Assembly: GCA_037388825.1 (NCBI GenBank)
Contig: JARRJV010000007.1
Coordinates: 1 to 35,889, forward strand
Length of the DNA stretch: 35,889 nucleotides
Source of the DNA: Acidiferrobacteraceae bacterium
Lineage (GTDB): Bacteria; Pseudomonadota; Gammaproteobacteria; Acidiferrobacterales; JAJDNE01
Direction: 5' to 3'
Within the stretch, counting starts at the first letter, position 1; each line of letters starts with the position of its first letter. This document shows, piece by piece, positions 16,433-26,533 of this stretch. The notes under the pieces are model-generated. The model saw only the letters and a list, made by a program, of their open reading frames with translations, did not search any database and was not told the origin of the DNA. A program made the translations under genes and the position numbers.

Positions 16433-18578
16433 TACCACTGCCTCCGGTCCCGACTGGCAGTCGAAGCGGCTGCTGGTCAGTGACCTGTGCGAGGTCCTCG
16501 AGACCTACCTGCCACCCGAAGCGGTCGCCAACGTCTACCGCGCCTACCTGTTCGGTGCCGAGGCCCACAAGGGCCAGATGCGCAAGAGCGGCGAGCCCTA
16601 CATCCACCATCCCCTGGAAGTCGCCCACATCCTCGCGGGCATGCACCTCGACAGCCGCTCGCTGATGGCGGCGGTGCTGCACGATACGATCGAAGACACG
16701 GCGACGGCCAAGGACCAGATCGCGACCGAATTCGGCGACGATGTGGCAGAACTGGTGGACGCCGTCAGCAAGATCAGCCAGATGCGCTTCCGCACCAAGG
16801 AGGAAGAGCAGGCCGAGAATTTCCGCAAGATGCTGCTGGCCATGACGCGCGATATTCGCGTGATCATGATCAAGCTCGCCGACCGCTTACACAATCTGCG
16901 CACCATCGCTGCCCTGCCGCTGGTCAAGCGCCGCGGCATCGCGCGCGAGACTCTGGATATCTATGCCCCCATCGCAAATCGCCTGGGTGTTCGCCAGTGG
17001 GCAGCGGAACTGGAGGACCTTTCCTTCGAGGCCCTGTATCCACGGCGGTACCGTATCCTGTCGGCTGCGCTGCAAAAGCGGCATGGCAACCGCAAGGCGG
17101 TATTTGAGAAGATTCACGACGCGATGGTGAATCAACTCCAGCAGGAGGGGGTGCAGAGCGAGGTTACGGGTCGCGAGAAGAACGTCTACAGCATCTACAA
17201 GAAGATGAAGCAGAAGGGACTTCCCTTCGAACAGGTGCACGACATCTACGGCTTCCGCATCATCGTCGACAGTGTCGACAATTGCTATCGCACGCTGGGT
17301 ATCGTGCACAATCTGTACAAGCCGATTCCCGGACGCTTCAAGGACTACATCGCCATCCCCAAGGCCAATGGCTACCAGTCCTTGCATACCGTGGTGTTCG
17401 GTCCCTTCGGTGTGCCCATCGAGATCCAGATTCGTACGCGCGACATGCATCGCGTGGCCGACGTCGGGGTCGCCTCCCACTGGCTGTACAAGAGCGGCGA
17501 GGAATCCAGCTCCAGTGCCCACGAAACCGCCCTGCGCTGGCTGAAGGATCTGCTCGACATCCAGCAGAAGGCGGGCAATCCGCGCGAATTCCTGGAACAC
17601 CTGAAAGTCGACCTGTTCCCGGATGAGGTCTATGTCTTCACACCGCGGGGCGATATCAAGAAGCTGCCTCGGGGTGCCACCATCATCGACTTCGCCTACG
17701 ACGTGCACACCGACATCGGCAATCGTTGTGCCGGCGCGCGCGTGAATCATGAGCTCGTGCCCTTGCGCCACGAGTTGCATAACGGCGATCACATCGAGAT
17801 TCTTACTTCGGAATGGAGTCGGCCCAATCCCTCGTGGCTGGATTTCGTCATCACCGGCAAGGCGCGGGCGAACATCCGCAACTTCCTCAAGCAGCAGCAG
17901 CACGGCGAGGCCGCCCGCCTGGGTGCGCGTCTGCTCGATCGTGCCCTGGAAGGCATGCATACGAACATCGCCAATGTCGCTGCAGAACAGAAGCATATTC
18001 TGGTTCAGGAGCTGAAGTTGCCCGATTGGGATACCCTGCTCAGCGAGATCGGCCTGGGTAATCGGCAGGCGGCCCTGGTGGCGCGGCAACTCATTCCGGA
18101 GGCGGAAGAGAGTGCGGAAGGCCCGGGCAAGGGCCGGGTGCTGGCGATCCGCGGGACCGAGGGAGTGGTGGTGAATTTCGCCCGCTGTTGTCGACCGATC
18201 CCCGGTGATCCCATTCTGGGTTTTCTGTCCGCCGGCAAGGGTATTGTCGTGCATGCCGAGAACTGCCCCAACGTTGCCGAGTTCCGCAAACACCCGGAGC
18301 GCTGGATCGACGTACAGTGGGAGCCGGAAACCGAAGGTGTCTATCCGGTGAATGTCCGCATTGAGACCGCGAATCGCCGCGGTGTGCTGGCGGCCATCGC
18401 CTCCATTATCTCCGACCAGGAATCCAATATCGATTCCGTGTCCTTTGACGAGCGCGATGGCCAGTACACGACCATGAATTTCACCATCGAGGTGCGGAAC
18501 CGCGCGCACCTGGCGCGCATCATGCGCGTGATTCGATCGAATGAAAGCGTGGTTCGCATCAACCGCGTCAAGGGATAG
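16287..18578 (+). CDS. spoT: Bifunctional (p)ppGpp synthetase/hydrolase SpoT
   Basis: A 763-residue enzyme that makes and degrades the alarmone (p)ppGpp. It starts with a ~60-residue basic, Ser/Pro-rich head absent in E. coli SpoT. Then come the HD hydrolase domain (about 80-260, with LHDTIED at 131-137, so hydrolase-competent), the synthetase domain ([17 protein letters not shown] at 350-353, the RxKD form of bifunctional enzymes; ANGYQSLHT), the TGS domain (about 447-508), the Cys-containing region ([13 protein letters not shown], then ENCPN) and a C-terminal ACT domain. ATG 16287 or 16293 inside rpoZ is the start; no later conventional start precedes the conserved domain. It is followed by ridA after 20 bases. 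Gene order is as in Pseudomonas. Confidence 0.96.
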   Translation: MSMKTPSTNSASPLTTSPESSAKPSPKAKKLRKKANRNPAKPKSPRKTDTTASGPDWQSKRLLVSDLCEVLETYLPPEAVANVYRAYLFGAEAHKGQMRKSGEPYIHHPLEVAHILAGMHLDSRSLMAAVLHDTIEDTATAKDQIATEFGDDVAELVDAVSKISQMRFRTKEEEQAENFRKMLLAMTRDIRVIMIKLADRLHNLRTIAALPLVKRRGIARETLDIYAPIANRLGVRQWAAELEDLSFEALYPRRYRILSAALQKRHGNRKAVFEKIHDAMVNQLQQEGVQSEVTGREKNVYSIYKKMKQKGLPFEQVHDIYGFRIIVDSVDNCYRTLGIVHNLYKPIPGRFKDYIAIPKANGYQSLHTVVFGPFGVPIEIQIRTRDMHRVADVGVASHWLYKSGEESSSSAHETALRWLKDLLDIQQKAGNPREFLEHLKVDLFPDEVYVFTPRGDIKKLPRGATIIDFAYDVHTDIGNRCAGARVNHELVPLRHELHNGDHIEILTSEWSRPNPSWLDFVITGKARANIRNFLKQQQHGEAARLGARLLDRALEGMHTNIANVAAEQKHILVQELKLPDWDTLLSEIGLGNRQAALVARQLIPEAEESAEGPGKGRVLAIRGTEGVVVNFARCCRPIPGDPILGFLSAGKGIVVHAENCPNVAEFRKHPERWIDVQWEPETEGVYPVNVRIETANRRGVLAAIASIISDQESNIDSVSFDERDGQYTTMNFTIEVRNRAHLARIMRVIRSNESVVRINRVKG

Positions 18579-18598
18579 AACATCAGACTGGAGCTTGC

Positions 18599-18985
18599 AT
18601 GAGCAGAAAGATCATTCAGACCGACAAGGCACCCAAGGCCATTGGCACCTATTCCCAGGCGGTGGCCTGCGGCACCACCGTGTATCTTTCGGGCCAGATT
18701 CCCCTGGACCCGGAATCCGGCGACCTGGTCGATGGCGATGTACGCGCACAGATTACGCGCGTGTTTGACAATCTGCAGGCGGTGGCGGAGGCCGCCGGTG
18801 GGGGATTGAACGATGTGGCCAAGCTGAATGTCTTTCTTACCGACCTGTCCCACTTCCCGCTGGTGAACGAGGTGATGGCTTCCTATTTCGCTGAGCCGTA
18901 CCCGGCCCGTGCCGCCGTCGGTGTCGCCGCCTTGCCCAAAGGCGCGGCGGTGGAGATGGATGCCATCCTGGAACTTGGGTCCTGA
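18599..18985 (+). CDS. ridA: RidA (YjgF/UK114) enamine/imine deaminase
   Basis: A 128-residue cytoplasmic trimer-forming enzyme that hydrolyses reactive enamine/imine intermediates released by PLP enzymes such as threonine dehydratase. Family motifs are present: [15 protein letters not shown] at the start, [34 protein letters not shown], and the C-terminal [23 protein letters not shown] with the catalytic Arg in PARAAV. TGGAG before the ATG is a good ribosome site. It sits between spoT and recG, its usual place in Pseudomonas-like gene orders; E. coli has trmH there. Confidence 0.93.
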   Translation: MSRKIIQTDKAPKAIGTYSQAVACGTTVYLSGQIPLDPESGDLVDGDVRAQITRVFDNLQAVAEAAGGGLNDVAKLNVFLTDLSHFPLVNEVMASYFAEPYPARAAVGVAALPKGAAVEMDAILELGS

Positions 18986-19018
18986 CCCCGCACTAGCCAG
19001 AACTCGTGCCGTCTTCGC

Positions 19019-21097
19019 GTGCCGGACATGGGTAGCGAAACCCGTCCCATTACCATACTGAAAGGCGTTGGACCGAACCTGGCGGCAAAGCTGGAGCGGC
19101 TGGGCTGGCACACGGTGCAGGATGTCCTGTTTCATCTCCCGTTCCGCTACGAGGATCGCACCCGCGTTACGCCCGTCGGTTCCCTGCGGCCGGGCCAGGC
19201 GGCGGTTGTTCTGGCAACGATCGAGGCGGCGGATGTGGCGTACCGGCGCCGGCGCATGTTGTTGTGCCAGATCTCCGACGGCACCGGGTCCCTCATCCTG
19301 CGTTTTTTCCATTTCAGTGGCGCACAGCAGAACAACCTGGCGCGCGGGCGGACCATTCGTTGCTACGGCGAAGTCCGGGCCGGGCCCAAGGGCCTCGAGA
19401 TGGTGCATCCGGAATACGAATTCGTCGAGGCTACCGACACGCCGGTGACGGAATCCCATTTGACCCCGGTCTATCCCACGACCGAAGGCGTGCACCAGCT
19501 GACCGTGCGCAAATTCGTGGCCCAGGCGCTGGACCGCTTTCTCGACGGGGCGACCGAGTTGTTGCCGCAAGCCGTACTGGACGAGCTGGCGCTTCCGGAT
19601 CTCAAAACCGCCTTGCGAACGGTACACCGTCCGCAAGATATGGAAGACCTCGCCTTGCTGGAGGCCGGCGATCACCCGGCGCAGCAACGCCTGGCCTTCG
19701 AGGAACTACTGGCTCACCACCTGAGTCTGCTCAAGCTGCGCGCCCGTACGCGCAGGCAATCGGCGCCGGCCATGACCCCGCCTGCGGACCGGGTCGCGGC
19801 CCTGCGCCAGTCGTTGCCGTTTCCCCTGACCGGGGCGCAGGAGCGGGTGGTCGGGGAAATCGCGGCCGACCTGTGTGCCGCGCACCCCATGCACCGGCTG
19901 GTGCAGGGCGATGTGGGTTCCGGCAAGACGGTGGTAGCGGCCCTGGCGGCGATGCAGGCCGTCGAGTCGAATTTCCAGGTGGCGATCATGGCCCCGACCG
20001 AATTGCTGGCGGAACAACACGCCGCGAATTTCCATCACTGGCTTGAGCCCCTGGACCTGCGGGTTGTGTCCCTGTCGGGAAAGCTGCGTGCACGCGAACG
20101 GCAGCATGCCCTGGAGGCCATCGGTACCGGGGCACCCGTGGTGGTTGGCACCCATGCCCTGTTCCAGCAGGGCGTCGAATTCGCTCATCTCGGTCTCGTC
20201 ATTGTGGACGAGCAGCACCGCTTCGGCGTGCACCAGCGACTCGCCCTGCGCGAAAAGGGCAGTGTCGACGGCCGCGTGCCGCATCAGCTCATCATGACCG
20301 CGACCCCGATCCCGCGCACCCTGGCACAGACCGTGTATGCGGATCTCGACGTGTCCATCATCGACGAACTTCCACCCGGCCGTACGCCCGTGGAAACCGT
20401 GGCGGTTCCGGACAGTCGGCGTGCCGAAGTCGTGCAACGGGTGCGCGCCGCCGCCGGGGAAGGGCGGCAGGTGTACTGGATCTGTCCGCTGATCGAGGAA
20501 TCCGAGACCCTGCAACTGCAAACGGCGACCGACACCGAGCTCGCCCTGCGCGAGGCCTTGCCGGCATTGCAGGTGTCCCTGGTGCATGGGCGGATGAAAC
20601 CCGCGGACAAGGAAGCGGTGATGAGCCGGTTCAAGGCGCGCGAGATCGATGTACTGGTGGCGACAACGGTGATCGAGGTCGGGGTGGACGTGCCCAACGC
20701 AAGCCTCATGATCATCGAGAATTCCGAGCGCCTGGGTCTGTCACAGCTGCACCAGTTGCGCGGGCGCGTGGGTCGGAGCACGGTACAAAGCAGTTGCGTA
20801 CTCCTGTACCAGTCGCCGCTGGGTGCTCTGGCCAAGCAGCGACTGGCGGCCATGCGGGAAACCAATGACGGATTCGAAATCGCCCGGCGCGATCTGGAGT
20901 TGCGCGGCCCGGGTGAACTGTTGGGCACTCGCCAGACCGGCGCACAGGCGTTTCACATTGCGGACATTGTTCGGGATCAGCGCCTGTTACCCCGGGTGCA
21001 GGCGGCGGCCAGGATTCTGCAGGAGCAGTACCCCGACCGTGTGGAACCCGTGATTCAGCGCTGGATCGCCCGGGCCGAGGAATATGCCCACGTATGA
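19019..21097 (+). CDS. recG: ATP-dependent DNA helicase RecG
   Basis: A 692-residue helicase that remodels stalled replication forks and Holliday junctions. It has an N-terminal wedge/OB domain (from ILKGVGPNLAAKL, through ISDGTGSLILRFFHF), Walker A GDVGSGKT, the DEQH box (VDEQHRFGVHQR), motif III MTATPIPRTLA, motif V ATTVIEVGVDVPNAS, and the QLRGRVGRS motif VI, with the C-terminal RecG-specific GELLGTRQTG. The start may be GTG 19019 or ATG 19028; both give normal length. It overlaps ubiC by ATGA. It lies 33 bases after ridA. Confidence 0.97.
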   Translation: MPDMGSETRPITILKGVGPNLAAKLERLGWHTVQDVLFHLPFRYEDRTRVTPVGSLRPGQAAVVLATIEAADVAYRRRRMLLCQISDGTGSLILRFFHFSGAQQNNLARGRTIRCYGEVRAGPKGLEMVHPEYEFVEATDTPVTESHLTPVYPTTEGVHQLTVRKFVAQALDRFLDGATELLPQAVLDELALPDLKTALRTVHRPQDMEDLALLEAGDHPAQQRLAFEELLAHHLSLLKLRARTRRQSAPAMTPPADRVAALRQSLPFPLTGAQERVVGEIAADLCAAHPMHRLVQGDVGSGKTVVAALAAMQAVESNFQVAIMAPTELLAEQHAANFHHWLEPLDLRVVSLSGKLRARERQHALEAIGTGAPVVVGTHALFQQGVEFAHLGLVIVDEQHRFGVHQRLALREKGSVDGRVPHQLIMTATPIPRTLAQTVYADLDVSIIDELPPGRTPVETVAVPDSRRAEVVQRVRAAAGEGRQVYWICPLIEESETLQLQTATDTELALREALPALQVSLVHGRMKPADKEAVMSRFKAREIDVLVATTVIEVGVDVPNASLMIIENSERLGLSQLHQLRGRVGRSTVQSSCVLLYQSPLGALAKQRLAAMRETNDGFEIARRDLELRGPGELLGTRQTGAQAFHIADIVRDQRLLPRVQAAARILQEQYPDRVEPVIQRWIARAEEYAHV

Positions 21098-21720
21098 CTT
21101 GGCATCGCGCCGTGGCTTTGGATAATACGCCCATGACAGCACTACCCCCCGCAGCAGGTCCGTTCCGCTATCATCCCGATCCCGTCTGGAAGCCCCGGGG
21201 GCGGATTCGTCAGGGCCAGTTGCCGGCGGACCTTCGGCCCTGGTTGCTGGACACCGCGTCCCTCACCCAGCGCGTCATCTCGATCTGCAGCGGTCAGTTC
21301 AGTGTCCGTGTATTGTCGCAACGCTGGACCCGGCCCATGCGCAACGAATGTCTGCGTCTCGGCATGCAGGCCGGTGGCCACGCCCTGGTGCGCCAGGTGG
21401 AGCTTCTGTGCAATGACGTCCCCCTGGTTTATGCGCGTACGGTCATTCCCCGTTCCACGCTGAGGGGCCGGGCGCAGCGCCTGGCGAAGCTCGGATCGCG
21501 GTCGCTCGGTGCCACCCTGTTCGCCGATCCCGCCATGCGTCGCAGCGAGCTGGAACTGGTTCGTCTGAGCAAGCGCGACGCCTTGTTCGCCCGTCTGGTG
21601 GATCTGGATCACGCCAAGGCGGACTGCCTGTGGGGCCGCCGATCGGTCTTCACCCTCTCGGGCAAACCCCTACTGGTGAGCGAAATCTTTTTGCCGGAGA
21701 TCCGGGGAAAGCGCTTTTGA
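21094..21720 (+). CDS. ubiC: Chorismate--pyruvate lyase
   Basis: This enzyme cleaves chorismate to 4-hydroxybenzoate and pyruvate, the first committed step of ubiquinone synthesis. Weak but specific family features are visible: the substrate Arg in [21 protein letters not shown], and the active-site Glu in [15 protein letters not shown] 21094 overlaps the recG stop (ATGA) and gives 208 residues; ATG 21133 ([11 protein letters not shown]) would give 195 and looks closer to family length. Its stop overlaps the proposed TTG start of ubiA. It supplies the substrate of the next gene's enzyme. Confidence 0.9.
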   Translation: MTWHRAVALDNTPMTALPPAAGPFRYHPDPVWKPRGRIRQGQLPADLRPWLLDTASLTQRVISICSGQFSVRVLSQRWTRPMRNECLRLGMQAGGHALVRQVELLCNDVPLVYARTVIPRSTLRGRAQRLAKLGSRSLGATLFADPAMRRSELELVRLSKRDALFARLVDLDHAKADCLWGRRSVFTLSGKPLLVSEIFLPEIRGKRF

Positions 21721-22583
21721 GCTGGACCGGGCGACTGGGGGACTATGCGCGCCTGATGCGCCTGCATCGGCCCATCGGGATCTTCCTGCTTTTGTGGCCG
21801 GCCCTGTGGGCCCTGTGGATCGCCGGCCACGGCCAGCCCGCCTGGCTGATCCTGGCTATCTTCGTTGCCGGCGTGGTGCTCATGCGCTCCGCCGGCTGCG
21901 TGATCAACGACTACGCGGATCGCGGCTTTGATCCCCACGTGGCGCGCACCCGGGACCGACCCCTGGCTACGGGCGCGGTCAGCACGCGCGAGGCCCTGGT
22001 TCTGTTTGTCGTCCTGTGCCTGATCGCTTTTGTGCTGGTACTGCAACTGAACCGCTTGACGATCGGTCTTTCATTCGTCGGTGCGTTTCTGGCGGCAAGC
22101 TATCCGTTCATGAAGCGCTATACCCATCTGCCGCAGTTCTATCTTGGGGCCGCCTTTGGTTGGGCCATTCCCATGGCCTTTGCCGCACAGACCGGCGCCG
22201 TGCCCATGGTGGCCTGGATCCTGTTCGCGGCGAACATCGCCTGGTCCGTGGCCTACGACACCATCTATGCCATGGTCGACCGCGATGACGATCTCAAGAT
22301 CGGCGTGAAATCCACCGCCATTCTTTTCGGCTCGGGCGATCGCCTGATGGTGGGCGTGTTTCATCTCACCACCCTGGGGTTGCTGGCCTGGGTGGGGGCC
22401 CTGGCCGGTCGTGGCCTACCATACTATATAGGCCTCGCCGTCGCCGCGGGCCTGGCAATCCAGGAGCAGCGACTGATCGCGGAACGGGAACCGAAGGCGT
22501 GCTTCCGGGCTTTCCTGCATAATAACTGGCTCGGCGCAGCGGTCTACGCCGGACTGGTTGTCGACTACCTGGTGCGAGGATGA
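21717..22583 (+). CDS. ubiA: 4-hydroxybenzoate octaprenyltransferase
   Basis: A 288-residue integral membrane enzyme that attaches the polyprenyl tail to 4-hydroxybenzoate in ubiquinone synthesis. It has [20 protein letters not shown], the first aspartate motif [30 protein letters not shown] and the second motif [12 protein letters not shown], with about eight hydrophobic helices. I propose TTG 21717, which overlaps the ubiC stop (TTGA), has GGGGA upstream and gives the E. coli-like length; ATG 21754 would cut into conserved residues. It overlaps the next gene by ATGA. Confidence 0.94.
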   Translation: MSWTGRLGDYARLMRLHRPIGIFLLLWPALWALWIAGHGQPAWLILAIFVAGVVLMRSAGCVINDYADRGFDPHVARTRDRPLATGAVSTREALVLFVVLCLIAFVLVLQLNRLTIGLSFVGAFLAASYPFMKRYTHLPQFYLGAAFGWAIPMAFAAQTGAVPMVAWILFAANIAWSVAYDTIYAMVDRDDDLKIGVKSTAILFGSGDRLMVGVFHLTTLGLLAWVGALAGRGLPYYIGLAVAAGLAIQEQRLIAEREPKACFRAFLHNNWLGAAVYAGLVVDYLVRG

Positions 22584-23212
22584 TGAAACTATACGGATCT
22601 GAAACTTCTCCCTACGTACGCAAGGCACGAATCCTGATCAAGGAGAAAGGATTGCCGTGCGAGTGGATCAGGGAAGCGCCGGGGGATGTCGGGGCGCGCT
22701 TCGCCGAACTCAATCCCCTGGGCAAGGTACCGGTACTGGAACTCGATGACGGCATGGCCCTGTTCGATTCCCCGGTGATCGTGGAGTATCTGGACCGATT
22801 GCAGGGCGAGCCACTGATTCCCCTCGACGGTGAGGCCCGCTGGCAGGTGCAGAGGTTGCATGCACTTGCCGACGGTATCCTCGATGCCGTGGTCGCCCGG
22901 CTGATGGAGACGCGACGCCAGCCGATGCAGCAATCCCTGGAGGCTATGGAGAAACAGGAGCAAAAGATCGTCAACGCCCTGTTCCATATCGAGAAGCGGA
23001 TTGACGAGAACAGCTACCTCGTCGGTGGGAAGTTTTCCATGGCCGATCTCGCGCTGGGCGTGGCGCTGCAATACATCGACTTCCGCTATCCCCATGACTG
23101 GCGTTCCCGTACGCCCCGTCTCGCCTACTGGCTCGCCGGCATCAGTACGCGACCGGCTTTCCCGGAGACCGAACCGCCAGGTATGGGACGCGTTCCGGAC
23201 TCGGCACACTGA
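22580..23212 (+). CDS. Glutathione S-transferase family protein
   Basis: A 210-residue protein with a thioredoxin-fold N-terminus ([41 protein letters not shown]) and an all-helical GST C-terminus ([19 protein letters not shown]). The YxSxxSPYxRK pattern fits the YibF/SspA-like or beta-type GSTs, with Ser or Cys-free active site, so the exact substrate is unclear. ATG 22580 or 22583 can start it; GAGG lies just before. It overlaps ubiA and is followed by aroE. It may use glutathione, maintained by the gor product encoded at 28951-30303; this link is inference. Confidence 0.87.
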   Translation: MMKLYGSETSPYVRKARILIKEKGLPCEWIREAPGDVGARFAELNPLGKVPVLELDDGMALFDSPVIVEYLDRLQGEPLIPLDGEARWQVQRLHALADGILDAVVARLMETRRQPMQQSLEAMEKQEQKIVNALFHIEKRIDENSYLVGGKFSMADLALGVALQYIDFRYPHDWRSRTPRLAYWLAGISTRPAFPETEPPGMGRVPDSAH

Positions 23213-23228
23213 GTTTGTTCGGCGGCAC

Positions 23229-24059
23229 ATGACAGGCCCAGACCCACTTCGTTACGCCGTATTCGGAAACCCGGTTTCCCATTCCAAATCACCGCGCATC
23301 CACTCCCTGTTCGCGAAGCAGTTTGGAATTGAACTGGAGTACCTCGCCATTGAGGCGCCGCTGGACGATTTCGCCGGGGCAGTCCGGCGCTTCCGTGATA
23401 AAGGCGGGAACGGCTGCAATGTCACGGTTCCCTTCAAGCGCGAGGCCTGGGAGCTGGCCGACCGCCGCACCGGCCGCGCGGAACTGGCCGGTGCGGTGAA
23501 TACCCTGCAGTTCGATGCCGACGGGACCATCCTCGGTGACAACACCGACGGGATCGGTCTGGTCCGGGACCTCACGGTTAATCTGGATACCCGGCTGTAT
23601 GATCGCCGTCTGCTGGTGGTTGGCGCCGGGGGCGCGGTGCGGGGCATCCTCGGTCCGCTGCTGGAACAGGCGCCGCGGGAACTGGTTCTGGCCAATCGCA
23701 CCGTCGCGCGGGCGGAGGAGCTTGCAGGGGTGTTCGCCGCCGTGGGACCGGTCCAGCCTTCCGCCCTTGACGCCCTGGCCGGACGAAGCTTCGATCTGGT
23801 TATCAACGGCACTGCCGCCAGTCTTGCCGGCGCTGTTCCGGAGCTGCCGGACGGGCTGTTTGCACCGGGGGCTCTGGCCTACGACCTGATGTACGCAGAC
23901 GGATCCACCCCGTTTCTGGACTGGGCCGAGGAGCGTGGTGCAGCTCGACTCGCCGACGGCCTGGGTATGCTTGTCGAGCAGGCCGCGGAATCCTTCCTGC
24001 TTTGGCACGGTCAACGCCCGGACACCGGGCCGGTCATCCGCGAACTGCAGGGCCACTAA
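23229..24059 (+). CDS. aroE: Shikimate dehydrogenase
   Basis: A 276-residue NADPH-dependent enzyme reducing 3-dehydroshikimate to shikimate in aromatic amino acid synthesis, upstream of chorismate that UbiC uses. It has the substrate motif SHSKSPRIHS, catalytic Lys70 (CNVTVPFK) and Asp107 (GDNTDG), the Rossmann motif VVGAGGAVRG, the NRT motif (LANRTVAR) and the C-terminal GLGMLVEQAAESFLLW. ATG 23229 starts the conserved block; the frame is open further upstream but inside the GST gene. It ends the plus-strand block. A 173-bp gap follows. Confidence 0.96.
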   Translation: MTGPDPLRYAVFGNPVSHSKSPRIHSLFAKQFGIELEYLAIEAPLDDFAGAVRRFRDKGGNGCNVTVPFKREAWELADRRTGRAELAGAVNTLQFDADGTILGDNTDGIGLVRDLTVNLDTRLYDRRLLVVGAGGAVRGILGPLLEQAPRELVLANRTVARAEELAGVFAAVGPVQPSALDALAGRSFDLVINGTAASLAGAVPELPDGLFAPGALAYDLMYADGSTPFLDWAEERGAARLADGLGMLVEQAAESFLLWHGQRPDTGPVIRELQGH

Positions 24060-24115
24060 GGCCCCAATCCGCCGCTCGTCGCCGGTAATCTGCCGCATAT
24101 CTGGAGTCCCCGGAT

Positions 24116-24146
24116 TCCGGGAGAATCCCGGAGCATCGACTATATT
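24116..24146. promoter_or_regulatory. Hairpin and -10-like box between aroE and the kinase-propeller gene
   Basis: TCCGGGA and TCCCGGA form 7-bp arms around GAA (24116-24132). TATATT (24141-24146) follows, which would fit a -10 box, but no -35 is visible at 16-18 bases upstream. This could end the aroE transcript or start that of the kinase gene, about 80 bases before its ATG. Confidence 0.3.
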
Positions 24147-24232
24147 TGGGTATGTCGGCCGGAGAAGAAGGTCATCAGGATGACCAACAAGAAACCTCTC
24201 CAGGCTCACAACGGACCGGGGGACCCCGTTGC

Positions 24233-26443
24233 ATGAGTGCAGTAACCCAACAAGCCAGCGCTGGTAGCGCCCTTCCCGCGGCCTATCGGCTGGATGACTA
24301 TGTCATCGACCGTGTCCTCGGGCACGGCGGCTTTGGTATTACCTATCTCGCGCGCGACACCAAGCTGAATGCGTGGGTCGCGATCAAGGAATACTTCCCC
24401 CGTGCCCTGGCAGCGCGCGATGCCAGTTTCACGATTACCCCGATCACCGAAGCCTCAACCGGCGGCGTCGACGACTACCGCTGGGGCCTGCAGGAGTTTC
24501 TCAAGGAGGCGCGTGCTCTCGCGCGGTTCAAGCACAACCACATCGTTCGCGTCCTTCGTGTCCTCGAGGCCAATGGAACGGCCTACATGGTCATGGAGTA
24601 TGAGCAGGGGGAGAGTCTGGCCGAGACGCTCAAGCGCAGCGGCGGGTTCCTGAACGAAGCGAAGCTGATGCAGATATTCCTGCCCGTGCTGAGCGGACTG
24701 CAGGCAGTACACGATGCCGGTCTGCTGCATCTGGACATCAAGCCGGACAACATCTATCTGCGCCGTGACGGCCAGCCCATGCTGATTGATTTCGGGTCTG
24801 TGCGTCAGGTGAAGTCGGGTACCACCCGAACCGACAAGGTGGCGCTCACACCGGCCTACTCCGCCATCGAACAGTATCCGGGGCTGGGCGACACTGGCCC
24901 CTGGAGCGACATCTATTCCATCGGCGCGACACTGTACCGCTGCGTTACCGGAAAAGCGCCGGTGGATTCCCTGGCGCGCTACAAGGCGAAACAGACCAAC
25001 CGGGTCGATCCCTACATCTCGGCAACGGAATTCGAGCGCCCGCTGTTTTCGCACCACATTCGCGAGTGCATCGATCTGGCGCTGGAACTGAATCCGGACG
25101 ATCGTCCCCACAGCGCGGCGCAGCTGCAGAAAGGTCTCATGGGTCAGCGGATCACGGAGGAGGGGTCCCGCAAGGTCGTACGGCCTTCCGGCAACCTGAA
25201 CTACGAGGCAATCCCGCAGCACCATCTGGACATTCAGCCGCGGCGCAGGCGTCGCACGCGCGGACGGCTTGAGAGCCTGTTCTTCACCAGCGTCCTGTCG
25301 GTGGCCGTGGCCGTGTTTGCCTTGCAGCTGATGGTCCGGTTCGGTGTGATGTCGCAGGATGATGTGTTTAACCGGGTCTCCTATCTTCGTGACGAAACCA
25401 TGCGCGCCTCAAAGGCGAAAGTCGTCCAGCTGGACAAGATGCTGTACGACAAATGGCGCATCCACCTGTTGCCCCAGAGACAAGCCGTGCAAACGGCGAG
25501 CGCGGCTCCCGCGCCAATGGTTGCGAAAAAGAAGAAACTACCCTTCGCGACGGATCGAAATGTCGTCAAGGTCCTGGGTGGCCATCAGGGCGCGATCGAG
25601 TCCCTTGCGTTCCTCGGCACCAATACCCTGGCCGCGCTGGATAACCGCGGCGATGTCCGGATCTGGGACACCGTTAGCGGAAAGACCCTGAAACGGTTCC
25701 GCAATCGCGATGCCGGAACGATTGGAATTGCCGCCAGTGCCGACGGTCACTGGCTCGCACGCAGCCAGGGCGACAAGGTTATGTTGTGGGATGCAATCGC
25801 AGGCGAACCGGGTCCCACGCTGGACGGGTTCGCCGATACACCGAGCGCGATGGGTTTTACGCCCGATGGTACCCGTCTCGCGGTGATTGAGGGCAAGAAG
25901 TCGATCTCCGTGTGGACCCTGGCCGATCACAAGCTGGTCTATCGCATCGACCAGAAAGACGATGAGAAGCCGCACGACATTACCGCGGTTTCGTTCTCGC
26001 CCAATGGTCGCTTGTTCGCCACCGCCAATGACGATGGCAAGGTTACGATCTGGTCCGTGGGCAATGGCGCCGAACTCTCGGAGATCACGGCCCGCAAGGC
26101 CGGGAACAAGGTCGACGGTCTGCAGTATTCCACCGACGGTGCATGGCTGGCCACCAGCGGGCCCGACGGTTTCCTGAAACTGTACGACTCCGATGCCGAT
26201 CCCCATGACAAGTTGCTGAGCGATCTGCCGGCCGATGTGGATACCATCGCCTTCAGTCACGATCGGCGCTGGGTCCTGACCGGCGGCGACACCAAGACCA
26301 TCCAGCTCTGGAATATTGACAAGGCGAAGTTGGCCAAGGAGTGGCCCGCGGGCGACAAGCAGGTCAGTGCGCTGGCGATCTCTCCCGACGACAAGCTTGT
26401 CGCCTCCGGCGGTGCGGACGGAAAGATCCGGATCTGGAACTGA
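24233..26443 (+). CDS. Membrane Ser/Thr kinase with C-terminal seven-blade WD40-like propeller
   Basis: A 736-residue protein. Residues ~20-300 are a Hanks-type kinase: LGHGGFGITYLA, ATP lysine Lys52 (VAIKEYFP), catalytic Asp168 in HLDIKPDN, DFG at 186-188, and the PAYSAIEQYPG activation segment. As in the kinase at 13325, Leu replaces the Arg before the catalytic Asp. A basic stretch (RRRRRTRGR, about 337-345) and one transmembrane helix (about 349-369) follow, then a linker and a propeller (about 444-736). Blade ends are DVRIWD, KVMLWD, SISVWT, KVTIWS, FLKLYD, TIQLWN and KIRIWN, seven in all. The propeller should lie in the periplasm. ATG 24233 has GGGGGA upstream; ATG 24152 is possible. 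Confidence 0.93.
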   Translation: MSAVTQQASAGSALPAAYRLDDYVIDRVLGHGGFGITYLARDTKLNAWVAIKEYFPRALAARDASFTITPITEASTGGVDDYRWGLQEFLKEARALARFKHNHIVRVLRVLEANGTAYMVMEYEQGESLAETLKRSGGFLNEAKLMQIFLPVLSGLQAVHDAGLLHLDIKPDNIYLRRDGQPMLIDFGSVRQVKSGTTRTDKVALTPAYSAIEQYPGLGDTGPWSDIYSIGATLYRCVTGKAPVDSLARYKAKQTNRVDPYISATEFERPLFSHHIRECIDLALELNPDDRPHSAAQLQKGLMGQRITEEGSRKVVRPSGNLNYEAIPQHHLDIQPRRRRRTRGRLESLFFTSVLSVAVAVFALQLMVRFGVMSQDDVFNRVSYLRDETMRASKAKVVQLDKMLYDKWRIHLLPQRQAVQTASAAPAPMVAKKKKLPFATDRNVVKVLGGHQGAIESLAFLGTNTLAALDNRGDVRIWDTVSGKTLKRFRNRDAGTIGIAASADGHWLARSQGDKVMLWDAIAGEPGPTLDGFADTPSAMGFTPDGTRLAVIEGKKSISVWTLADHKLVYRIDQKDDEKPHDITAVSFSPNGRLFATANDDGKVTIWSVGNGAELSEITARKAGNKVDGLQYSTDGAWLATSGPDGFLKLYDSDADPHDKLLSDLPADVDTIAFSHDRRWVLTGGDTKTIQLWNIDKAKLAKEWPAGDKQVSALAISPDDKLVASGGADGKIRIWN

Positions 26444-26533
26444 GCCTGGCCCCGCCCAAATCGCCACATATTATCCCGGTTTGCAAAAACGCCCGGACCG
26501 TGTTTTCGTGTGCACCGGTCACGGGGAAATAGC

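Noticed and set aside
16887-18509. Long open frame (540 codons) on the minus strand
   Set aside because: It is antisense to spoT, whose domains are all intact. High GC keeps the opposite frame free of stops.
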